A stretch of 64,000 bases of DNA from Micromussa lordhowensis (Eukaryota > Cnidaria > Anthozoa > Scleractinia > Lobophylliidae), in the NCBI GenBank assembly GCA_964020085.1, contig OZ026604.1:27283818-27347817 (forward strand). Reading direction: 5' to 3'. Every line of letters starts with the position of its first letter. Position 1 is the first letter of the stretch. The notes below the pieces were generated by a model. The model saw only the letters and a program-made list of their open reading frames with translations. It had not been told where the DNA came from and did no database searches. Shown in pieces: positions 39,731 to 51,003 of the stretch. The translations under genes were made by a program, and so were the position numbers.

Positions 39731-39939
39731 CTACTCCCCTCTGGATGGGGTCTTATTAGTTCATCTCAGGGTTACCCCCAGCATTAAATTCGCCAGTACC
39801 CATTTACACACTTGGATGGATACTAGCACCGTGAGAGTAAAGTGTCTTGCCCAGGAACACAACACGATGTCCCCGGCTCGAACCCGGCGACATCCTCGAT
39901 CCGAACTGCCCAGTTAAGCATGAGGCCACCGTGTCTCCC
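39731..39939 (-). mobile_element. tRNA-derived SINE, copy 1
   Basis: On the minus strand the element starts GGGAGACACGGTGGCC, with a Pol III A-box-like TGGCCTCATGC and a B box GGGTTCGAGCC about 45 nt later. A non-tRNA body follows with TGTGTTCCTGGGCAAGACAC and GGTACTGGCGAATTTAATG. Other copies lie at 51541-51755 (minus) and about 46728-46935 (plus). A (GGAA)n run (39940-39975) abuts its 5' side. Confidence 0.7.
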
Positions 39940-40559
39940 AGGAAAGGAAAGAAGGAAGGAAGGAAGGAAAGAAGGCAATAAGGGAAGCCAAGTTCAGTAA
40001 GCCATCCCATGTGCACCGCCGTAGCTAGTAACAGGCCAACCGAGGCAGTTGCCTCGGTCATTTCTTTGGCTTTTGTTGTTTATAGTACCTAATACCTAGG
40101 AAGAGAACTCAACCATGGACTGATTGCCTCAGTTATAAGTTATTCATAGACATTGCCTCAGTCAAATTTTTTTTCTGGCTACGGCCCTGATGTGACACTC
40201 TTTCTTCTCAGCAGTCCACCGAATATCCACCAACACGCGGTTTACGAGAGTGTCCATAAATGATTTGTAAAAGATATTGACTGCTTTGTTTTAATTTTTT
40301 CTTCCTTTATTTTAATTCGTAACAGTAGTAGCCCGAAGAACGTAGCAGACATTATACTCCGAATCAACAGTAAATACAGTTTATATCTGTATGACATGTA
40401 TACGGTAACGGAAATTTGATTCCTCTCTTCGTTACTTGCATGCATTGGACCGAAATCTATTTCAGTTCCGTGTCACATTAACATTGCATTTGACTAAAGT
40501 TTGACTTGTGTTCCAGTCGTGCAGGGTCCGGATCGGGTGTGCAGGAATTTCAGTTACCA

Positions 40560-41295
40560 ATCAACATTTATTTATTACGATTTAATGGCTGCTACAAAGG
40601 ATACAAATAAGCCATATGGACGATCTGTAAAGGAGTCCAAACCCCACACAAAAACAGACCACCATAAGGGAAGAAAAAAAAACAACAATAAAAAGCATAA
40701 AAAATAAGATAAAGTAAAAAGAACAAAAAAATCCCCGCACCACCTCGCATAAAATTAAGACATAAACAATTTTCTAGCTTTGCCTTTAAAGCTCTCAGAT
40801 TGGGTTCACAGCAAGTGTCCCATGGCAGTCGTTCATTCCATCCATCTACAATTCTACGAATCAAAGTCAGGGTCAAATTATCACTATGCCTGAGAGAATA
40901 ACGGTCACCTTCTGAATAGTACTCAATATAAGGTTGAACGCAATACAATCATGCCATTTAGAGCCTTGTAAAAGAACGAAACATCAGCTAAAGTTCTTCT
41001 TTAATTTGTTGAAGTGACAGTAGGTTAAGTTTTGATACTCATCCTCAGATAATTAAGGTAATTAATTAATTTGGTGGCTTTTTTCAGTACTCTTTAGAGT
41101 TTATCAATGTATTTCTTAGTGTAGGGAGACCATATCACGGAGCCGTATTCTAGATTAGACCGGACCGGAGATAGTATGAGAGTTTTCATAGTTCTTACGT
41201 CATTGAGCCCTTTACAAGTTCTTTCAATTAAACCAAGCATTCTATTTGCTTTAACCGCAACAATACTCCATCGTTAAAGGTTGTCCAAATCCTGT
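40560..41295 (-). mobile_element. Decayed LINE (jockey/CR1/L2-like) ORF2 3' portion
   Basis: The minus strand from about 41285 reads RWSIVAVKANRMLGLIERTC, then GSVIWSPYTKKYIDKL, the region after the reverse-transcriptase active site in these LINEs. Frame-shifted pieces follow (YKALNGMI near 40950) and a C-terminal NLTLTLIRRIVDGWNERLP (about 40860). Several stops and frameshifts break it. The 3' end near 40560 has a TAAATAAATG tail. It is 5'-truncated at about 41290 and lacks the catalytic FADD part. Confidence 0.7.
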
Positions 41296-41339
41296 TGAAA
41301 CAAATCCAACAAATCCAGAGTCAATAATTCTTTAGAAGT

Positions 41340-41960
41340 TTATTATTTATTTATTTATTTATTTATCAGGTAAAATATGCACAAAAGGAAACGTCGGAGG
41401 TTATCCCTATCGAGGACGCTCCCTACATAAAATATAAAAGATCTCGGCTACCATATAGAGTTTAAACCTGCTACAGTCCTTGAGCTTTTGTAGTCATCAG
41501 CATAAAGAGCGATAATGTTACCAGGAAGGACAGAAGTTGGCATATCACTTGTGAAGATAACACTGAAACATATCAAGCGAGATTGGTCGATCCAAGGTTT
41601 GTATTTTGGCGAGACATACCCATTGCGAGACCAAACGACTAAATACCGTACGGCTAAATTCGACCATGATATCGTAGCCATGTCTGGTCTCCGAGGAGAC
41701 ACTCGTATGAAAAGGACAGGGATGCTTGTTGTACCTTTCAGAGGTAAAAAACGCGGGTTTGCTAACTCTTAAGGTGTTCAGCCTTAAAAGATCCACCGTA
41801 TGAGATTTTGCGGCACCAGCAGGGTATTGAGCCCAAAAAATGTTCAAAATCGCAGGACGCCAGCTGCGCTTCTGATTGGCTAATTGCGAATTATTTGGGT
41901 ACGGTGGTTTAACCTAATGGTAGCTTTTTTGGCGGTATATCAAGCATGGTTGGCGAAACG
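41340..41960. repeat. Retroposon (TAAA)n tail and an interspersed repeat block
   Basis: 41340-41367 is a (TTTA)n tract, the likely minus-strand tail of a small retroposon ending near 41450. From about 41515 to 41960 lies a further block with GCGAGACCAAACG (41629) and, inverted relative to it only loosely, GGAGACCAAACAA (41970). It also holds ATGCTTGTTGTACC and GGTGTTCAGCC/GGGTATTGAGCCC pieces. It looks like a non-coding interspersed element; class unknown. Confidence 0.4.
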
Positions 41961-41984
41961 TAGTCATGAGGAGACCAAACAATA

Positions 41985-44652
41985 ACAAGCAGATGCCCAT
42001 GCAAGGAGGACTCAGGCTTATCGGATCTCTCAAACTGGCGACCAATCACTCTTTTAATGAAATTTTCTCTGGTGTTCACGGTTTTACGGGAATGACTGTA
42101 AATTTAGACTACAAGATTGCATCAAAAGTAATAGCAAAGAGAATAGAAAAGATTTTACCAAGAATAATTCATCCTGACCAAACTGGCTTTGTTAAAGGAA
42201 GATACATTGGTCAAACCATCAGGTTGATAAATGATATCACGGAACATACTAAATTACACAATATCCCTGGAATATTACTTCTTCTTGACTTCCGGAAAGC
42301 ATTTGACACCATTGAATGGTCTTTTATCCAGAATACTTTAAATTTCCTTAACTTTGGTGACGGTATTAGACGCTGGGTTTCCACTTTTTACACTGGTCCT
42401 GAAAGTACGGTTTTAAACAATGGATTTTCTACAAATTATTTCGAATTATCAAGAGGGGTTAGACAGGGCTGTCCTCTGTCACCCTATCTTTTCATTCTAG
42501 GAGCTGAAATTTTAGCATGCAAGATACGTCAAGATAAAGAAATACAAGGAATCAGAATTTTTAATTCTGAAGCTAAGATAAGTCAATTTGCTGATGACAC
42601 ATCGTTAATTTGTAAAAGCTGCCATTCTGTTGAAAAAGCAATCGAAATGTTAGACTCCTTCGGGAATTTCTCTGGTTTGCGTTTAAATACCGCTAAAACC
42701 AAAGCCCTGTGGCTTGGCCCTTGGCATGATAGCGAAGAAATGCCATTTGGGTTTAAATGGCCCAAAGAACCGGTTCGTGCATTAGGTATTTTTATATCAT
42801 ATGATGAAAGGCAAAATAATAAAAAGAACTTTCTTGGTAAAAATGACAAATTAGGCGCCAAACTAGAGGTTTGGCGTTCCCGGAATCTTTCAGGGAGATG
42901 CCTCATAACAAAATGCCTCGGTATCCCGCAGTTAGTGTTCTCCATGTCAATTTTAGATGCCCCTAAGAACTGTATACAAACTATTAATACATCTATTTTT
43001 CAGTTCATCTGGAAAAAAAGAAATAATAAGATTAAGCGTCAAGTGATGTATCACTGAAATTACGATAAAGGAGGATTGCGTGTTCCTATATGTGGATGTA
43101 ATGATCAAATCCCTAAGGCTAGCTTGGATACCACGCCTTCTTTCTTCTTTGGAAAACAATCCCAAACCATTATTTTGACTCGTTCGGTGGCCTAAACTTC
43201 CTCTTAAGATGTAACTACGATCTGAAGTTTCTTGAGCAGACCAGTATGCCTCAATTCTATAAGTCAATGCTCCAGTTCTTTCATGAACTAAAATCCTCCT
43301 CATACGAAACTGACCTTGGACAAGATTTAGTTTTATTTAACAACAAAGACATTCTTATTGATCATAGGACTTTCTTTTACAAACCGTGGTTCAAGAAAGG
43401 AATTTTCCGAGTTCACGACCTCCTCACGGAGTGTGGTACTTTTTTCTCGCACGGTGAATTTACCAAGAGGTATAATTTAAACTGTAATTTCCTGCAGTAT
43501 TTGCAAGTGGTCTCTGTAATACCCAAGCGATTACTGGAAAAGGCAAAACAAAACCAGGATCCCAAATTTACATTTTCACAAAATAATACTTCTTTTCAAC
43601 TGTCATCCACAATAAAAGTGAATCTTCTGAAATCGAAGAGTAAAGATTACTATTGGCTATTTATAAATAAGGCGCGAATCCAGAACTCAAGGCACTTAAA
43701 AAATGGGCTCGTGACTTGCAGTTCAATAATATAGAATTGAGTGGTTATTTCAAAAACCTAAAAAGCATCTGTAAGGAAAATAATTTAAGAGAGTTCTACT
43801 TCAAGTTTTTACACAGAATCATTGTCACAAGAAAGGAACTCTGTTTGTATGGTATAGAGTGCAACAGCGCATGCGTATATTGCCAGGAACCTGACTCAAT
43901 TAGCCATACCTTCATCCACTGTCGATTGTCGAAAGAATTTTTTTCCGAAGTTATTAAATGGTTCGGCAAAGAAAAAGGCACCTCCTTCTCACTTAATACA
44001 ACTAAATTACTCTTTGAGAAATTACCAAATGAATCTGGCCCTGATTTGCCACCTTTGATGTTAAAAAAATTGAATTATGTCTTTCTATTCGCGAAATACT
44101 ATATATATACTAACAAGCTTAGTTTAAAAGAACTAAGTTTGAAAGAATTTATCAAAAAACTGGAAATAAAATATTGTATTGAAGGATTTTAAGTCAATAG
44201 GAAACGAAGCCCCAAATATGCCCAGATGAGTCAAAGTAAGTTATACGACATCATTATTAATAACCAGGATAATTCAAATTGATTAGACGCCACCAGGTTG
44301 TTTTGTTTGTTATTTTTTGTTTGTTTTCTTTTTGTCAAGTGCTTATGTATTTGTAATTTCTTTTCTTTTTTTTTCTCCTCTTTCTTTCTTTCCTTTTTTT
44401 TATCAAACCCCTCAATCAGGAGATGGGCTCCTGCCTCAATTAAGTGCGAAAAAACTACATTAAGTACAGATGTGTAAAGGTGTGAAGAAAAACTTTAATA
44501 CAGTTAAATTAAGGTGGTTAAATGTAATTAAATGTCAATGTAGTGTATGGTAGTGTAATGTAGTTATATGTAGATAAATGTAGTATAATATAATGCGACG
44601 GGTTATTGTAACGTAGTCCTGTGTTGAAATAAAGAGTGTTTAAAAAAAAAAC
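41985..44652 (+). mobile_element. 5'-truncated L1/Tx1-type LINE, ORF2 pseudogene
   Basis: This is the reverse-transcriptase half of a non-LTR retrotransposon ORF2. The RT reads SDLSNWRPITLL (~42015-42056) in one frame, then LDYKIASKVIAKRIEK (42102 on) in another. Next come DQTGFVKGRYIGQ, LLLDFRKAFDTIEW, RGVRQGCPLSPYLF and the catalytic SQFADDTSLIC (~42583-42610). The C-terminal part is broken by a stop at 43055 (before NYDKGGLRVP) and several frameshifts. It resumes as KPWFKKGIFRVHDLL (43384 on) and FYFKFLHRIIVTRKELCLYG with CVYCQEPDSISHTFIHC (43796-43922), typical of Tx1-like L1 elements. The endonuclease and ORF1 are absent. The 3' UTR ends with AATAAA (~44627) and an A-rich tail at 44640-44652. 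A dead copy. Confidence 0.85.
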
Positions 44653-44999
44653 AAAGAAAAACAAGGAGATGCCTGATGTGCCGCCGAAGCTTATCATATA
44701 ATTACGGTATACAAAATATATGATAAAGAGCTAGTGACCATGATGTGGTAGCCTGACTCGTCGCCTGACTCTAGGCGGTGGACACGGCTTCTAATTGGCT
44801 AGTATTACAAATTATCCCCAGACTCCGCGCTAATTCGTGTTTTACCCATAGTTCCTATGGGGCAACATCTTTCATGTTTTGTGCGTTCGTGTTGTTTTCT
44901 GTTGGAAGTTTTATTTTGTGTTGAAAATCGCCAAAATGTAATTGTGTTATTTATGGTTAAGACCCTCGAGGAGTCTCCCAGCATTGCTGAGGACGTAAA

Positions 45000-47900
45000 A
45001 TGAACAATGAAAATCGTGGTGAGGTGGATGGTCGGCGGGAAAGCGCGCTGACAGACTCGTCGGACACCGGTACGAAAGCCCGCTAAGTTTAGCGTGATGT
45101 TTCGTAGAATATCCTTTCTTGGTTTTTTATTATTAGTAACTCCCGATCTTCTGTTTATCTCAACGCAGCTGATGACAACGATGGCCCAGAAGATCTCAAA
45201 CCGCCCGATAGCAAGAGATTTCAACTGGAGATGGATGAAATGCTGGAAAGAATTCGGGAAGCCGAGGCCAAAATTGTATCCTCTTGGCACTTGTTGCTCC
45301 ATTTCTAGTCTTCTTTTATTAGCCGATTTCAAAAAGGCATTTCGGTTTCGTTTCCTTTTCCGTCACGATCGTGTTTGTTCCGTGTTTTCTGTTATGAAAA
45401 GTCCTTAACACATTTTATAGAAATCACTTGAGAAACAAGTCTCCGTGTCTGGGGGGAAATTTAAAGCGGTCTCCGTTGTCGACAAGGAAAAGTTGCAGAG
45501 TGAACTTCAAGAACTTCGTACAACGCGAGAGAAAGTCATCGAGGAGAGAAAACAGTTTGATCTTGAACTAAAAGGTCTAAATGTGCAAGTTCAAAAAAAG
45601 GTAGGCTGTTTTCTAACGTAAACCACATCTATAAAGTGGTTTTAATAGTGAAAAATTAAATATTTCGTGTGACATGCAGCTTTAAAAAAATTTCATTGAT
45701 GCCCGCATCCTGTGCCATTGATCGAATGTTATTGTTGATGAATCAGCTATTTTAGGAAAATGGTGTCATTTTTTAATCAATGAGCGTTCTTTATACAAGC
45801 TATATGTGTTAAAATATGATTTAAACGACTGTTTGTAAAAAGGATTTATAGAGTCAACTTTATAGAAAGAATTTTGAAATTGGACTGTCCCAAGCGCTGT
45901 TCATACAGCAGTCGCTTTGTGATAGACTTACGTTAGTCCGTCATATGTTGAGATCACATGTAATTAAGCTTATGTAAGAGTAAACAAATCCTGTATGCGG
46001 AAAATTACGGTTACCTTTGTTTGCTCTAACCCAAATATGTTGCCAAAATAAAGTTCCTTGAAATTTATTTTGCAGAACTTTCTTCTTGTGGGACATTTTG
46101 ATCAACTGAAAAAGAAAATAAAAAAGTTTCAGCATATACATGTAGTTTTATATATGACGAAAATAGACCCTTTTATGGTGATGTTGAACACGAGATAATT
46201 GGAATAGGATGTTTTAATTATGCAATATTGTTTTGTTAAGTTTTTGTATAGTGTATATAATTTTATTTAAAAATCACATGAGATTGAGATTCCAGTGTGG
46301 TGATAATTAATGAGACCAAAACTACATATATCACCTCATTTAGAGCCCTGTTTACTCTTTCTGGGGGTTCTATTTGGATTTGTTCTCTTATCGCTGTCTA
46401 TTTGCCTTTTAACAATAACTGGAAATTCTTGCACGCTCATTGGCTAATTTTCATTGTCAATAAGTGGACCAACACATGAATTTATGAGACAACAAGCGCC
46501 GAGATCGGACAATTTGACAATTTATTATTGTAAAAAACAATCCTGGTTAACCCTTTGGATCAAAATGTCTGGATTGAAGCCCTGGCTGGGGTCATTGCGT
46601 TGTGGCCTTGGATCTAATGCTATCACGTAATCTCTCACATTCCTTGTATCTTTATTGTAATAGACACATAAGAACTGCCACTTGTTACCATGGATACTAG
46701 GATTAAACATTAGCTGGTTCAGTATATAAGTGTAGTCGTTTAATGGTCAGTATGCCGGACTTGAGATTAAGAGGAGCTCTGGCCGGGGCCATTATGTTAT
46801 TTTCTTGGGCACAACACTTAACTCTTGCAGTGCCTATTTTTCAGCAGTCTGTTATGAAAACCTAACAAAATGCTTGTAATAACAGAGGATGACTAGCATC
46901 CTGTGCAGTGGAGAGTTGCAGTACTCTACATGTAGTTACATTTTCACTTTGTTTTCATATTCACTTCATGTTACTGAAACCAGATGAAACTGTGGCATTT
47001 GTGTGCTACCTGGCACATGAAGACTTTACAGTACCTTACCTGGTGGAACCACTAGTTCTCAAACTATCTCACTAATTTTGCATGCATGTACATGTACTCA
47101 CCAAAAGAGAACTGTTCCCAAGCTAAGTATTTCAATTGATGTTCAAAAATCCACAGAATGATGCTTGTACAAAGCTTCAAGCAGGAGTGAGGTACAAATC
47201 TGAAGCCAGGATTGACGAGGCAGTGAGGTTTGTAGACATGTACATTTGTTTTCTTGCTAATAATCCGAGAGTATTCGTAATTATGTTTTTAGAGCAAAAG
47301 ATAAATTTCTTGTAGTGATTTGTCAGAGGTGTGCTAAATATATCATCAAAACAAAAGCAAGTAACAAGTTAACCTTCATGCCTGAGGCGCTATGGTTTTT
47401 CAAAGTCTCCCCTTTACTAGTACCTGCTAGAAGTAAACAAGAAATTTCAACCTGTTTCAAATCTTGGTTAAGCTTTTATATGTGCCCTTTTGGATGCTCT
47501 ATACAGGAGACTGGAACATCAGATGCAAGCCCAACAGCTCAAGCTAAGCGAAGAGAAGAGAATAGTTGCAGAAATTGACACCCTCAAGCGATCAAAAAGA
47601 AATTTAAAGTAGGTATTCTTGACTGACATACAGTAATCAATTTTAACTACAGTTGGACAAGAATAATTATCATTCGTTTGATATGGAACAAAGTAAGTTT
47701 TGTTTATGATAGAACTCTTCCCGTGGATACAATGTAGATGCTAGACCAAATTTTAGGCTACCCCTCATCCTTCTCTCCACTCCAGTTGTTAATGTAAATC
47801 TGTCAGGTTGCTGCCAGTGACACTTGTTTCTTTATGTCTATATAATTAAAAGATGCATGTCAATTGAAGATGGGCTCAAGCTAAATTATTGACAGGCCCA

Positions 47901-50900
47901 TTTAGTCATATGAGAAGATAGAGAAAGTGCAGGTACTCAGCTGCGTGATTTGCCAACCCCTTTTTACACCATAATGAAATCAAGATTAAAGGCTAAATAC
48001 AGGGTAATGTGGACAAATTTCCTTTCAACATGTTGTGCAACATTGTTGTATTCTATGAAGACATGATTGATCATCGCAGTTATATACGCAACTTAAGTAA
48101 GCAGTTGTGAAATTAAAGCCTGAAAAAATCCAGGCCTCAAGGGATTCGACCCCTAACACACAACTGCTCAAGTTGTGTGCATAACTGTGATAATAAATCC
48201 TGTCTACATATCTTTCTCCGCAGTTTAAATGTATGATCTTTCATAAATTCACTTTTAATTGTATTGTTGCATTCTATTTACAAGTTGAAAAGCGTTTTTG
48301 CAAATGTACATACATGTACTACCACCTATGTTGCAAGTTGTGGCAGCATATTGCACAAAGTTAAATTCCTGTCTGTCATATCATGCAACACAGGTGGTAA
48401 TACGTGTACTAGTCTAGTGTTTTTCAACTTTCAATGCAACATCTTTTGACAAGCTGCAAGGACAATGGTATCTGTATTACTTAGCCTTGAGAAGCACTGC
48501 GAGAGTATCAAAGGCCGGCCAATGACTCAAAACAATGCTTGATCTTATATGTAGGCCAGTGTACTCCACACATGTTATATAGTGTACATTTTATCATAAA
48601 TTTAAAAAAGTCTGGTTAACAAGTTTGATAATTTGTTATAGAGCAGGTCTACATCTAGCCTGAATTTCAGCCGTCTCCTCCTCTCGCTAAGTCTCGGGAG
48701 AGAGACGTCTGAAGGGACCGGGCGATAATGTCGTCCAGTGACGTCATGAGTCAAAAGTGGTAATTTATGAAATTTCACACGCAACCTTCGCTAGACAAAA
48801 CCGTTAAGTTTGGTGGATGTCAATCATCTCCGCCTCCTTATCGACCGTATGCAAAATTTACAAAAATAGTCTTAAACTTTGCAGCGGTCCACTCGTAAAA
48901 ATTATCTTTTACTTTCAGTATGCTCGGTTAGCTCACTAAATACACTGGAATTAAATATTCCCTGAAGTTTGTAACTTGACTCGTGCGGCTTGGGTTTCTC
49001 AACGGCCATTCGCATGCATGAATGACCCCGAGAGCAAGCAAATCTACACGTGAACTAAATTATCTATGTACGTATTCATGGGGCTATGGACTAAACAAAA
49101 CTTCTAATAAACCTGATAATTTTATGGTAATAGGTGGTAAGGTTTATAGGTTTAAGTGTTCAGTCCGTAGCCCCAAGAAAATACTTGCAGAATAATTTGT
49201 TTGCTCACGTGCAGATTTGCTTGCTCTCGGGGTCATTCATGCATGCGAATGGCCGTTGAAAAACCCGACAAATGTCTTCATTTAAGGATTTGAATGAGTG
49301 CTTTGCCAATGTATTTAGTGTGCTAGCCGTACATATCGAAAGTACGGTAAAATGATAATATTTTACGAGTGAACTGCTGCAAGGTTTCAGGCTTTTTTTT
49401 CAGGTAAATTTTGCATATGACTATGCTTCGTTTGGAAAATGGCTGTACCGCTTTGAAAGCTCAATCACCACTGACGAGTGGAGCCATACATATTAAGGGC
49501 TTTCCATATCCCGTAGGCAAGTTTACGAATACATCGCTTCCGCTAAGAATTTTCCTGTTGCGGATTGAGGTTTTGAACCCCAAAGGTCGAGCATACACCA
49601 GAAACGGCTTTAACTCTTGTGGCGTTAGCTCGCGATTTTCTTCGAACGCGCGACGTTTGGCAATAAAATTATTCAAATTATCCGCGGAGGGCGAATAAAT
49701 TAAACACGGCAACCAATCAGAAGCACTACCAGGTTTTCTGGTAGTGACGTCACTGGACGACATTATCGCCCTGTGCCTTCAGACGTCTCTCTCCCGAGAC
49801 TTAGCGAGAGGAGGAGACGGCTGAAATTCAGGCTAGTCTACATCTTAATCACAAAGCCTTTTAAGAGTTATCAGGATGACATACGTATAGCTGACAAAAT
49901 ATGAGAGTTCTTATTTAACTATTAAATATTATTATTGTTCAGTTGAAAAAAATTTTGAAATCCTTTGATGACAGACTATTTGTTCAATCAACAGTGATTA
50001 CTTGGTTCTCAAACAGCATGTTGACCAGTTGAGAAACAAGCAGAAACATTTACGGTCACAGAGAGATGTGAGTACATACAGAAGTTACAATAATTATTGT
50101 ATGTACGTACAATAATGTACTGAAACATTTTTCAATTGTTACCTACCAGAGCCAAGTCGATAATAACGCATTTAAATGAAGTTAATAACTAAGAAAAAAA
50201 AATATGATGATAATTTTGATTGACGTTTCAATGACTCGTTCATTATTTTCAATTCGGACGTAACTCAATAGATGCATCCCTGTGCTTCTTACCTTAATGC
50301 ATGCAAATCACCACATGAACCAGAAAAGTTTAACTCACTTAAAGGAAGAAAATCCCACAAAAACGGTGGAGACCTGTCTGCTGTCAGGGATTTCAAGTGG
50401 CATAGAGTATAAATTAAACTATTTGCAATTTTTTCATTTCTTACAGGTAAATTACATTGTATCCGCACTGATTTGCAGATTTACACATTAAACATAAATG
50501 TTGTGGCACATGAAAAACATTGTTAGTAATATTTTTCATTCTGATCCATTTTTCAGGCTTGTGTCAAAAAAATAAGTGGCTTGAAGTCAAAAGAGGAAGA
50601 AGTAAAGAACCTTTTAGATTCAGAAGTCAGTGATAAGAGCAAGGAAGTTGAACATCAGCACCTTGAACAGTTGAAGGAAATAGAACTTCTCAAAACAGGT
50701 ACGTACATGTACAGTAACTGTTTAAAACATCACACCTGGGTTTTAAAGCACAGGTGTCTTGCTTCTGACCTAATTTGCTTTTAGGCCACCTTCCTTTCTC
50801 TAAAGAAAGCTCAATCAGTCAAAATAACTGTCCTTATTATCCAACTCTGCTTCCTAGAGTACAAATATCGCGCGAAACGAGTACAAATAACAGATATTTG

Positions 50901-50970
50901 TACTCGTCCCATTCCTCCCGGCCACGTGAAGTTCAAAACCTTGGCAAGTCAGAATTTTGGGAAAAGAAAT

Positions 50971-51003
<33 letters not shown>

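Noticed and set aside
39731..39939. Functional tRNA gene
   Set aside because: A and B boxes are present, but the rest is a long non-tRNA body shared with copies at 46728 and 51541, so it is a SINE.
42583..42945. Minus-strand 120-codon frame
   Set aside because: It is antisense to the reverse-transcriptase frame of the Tx1-type LINE.
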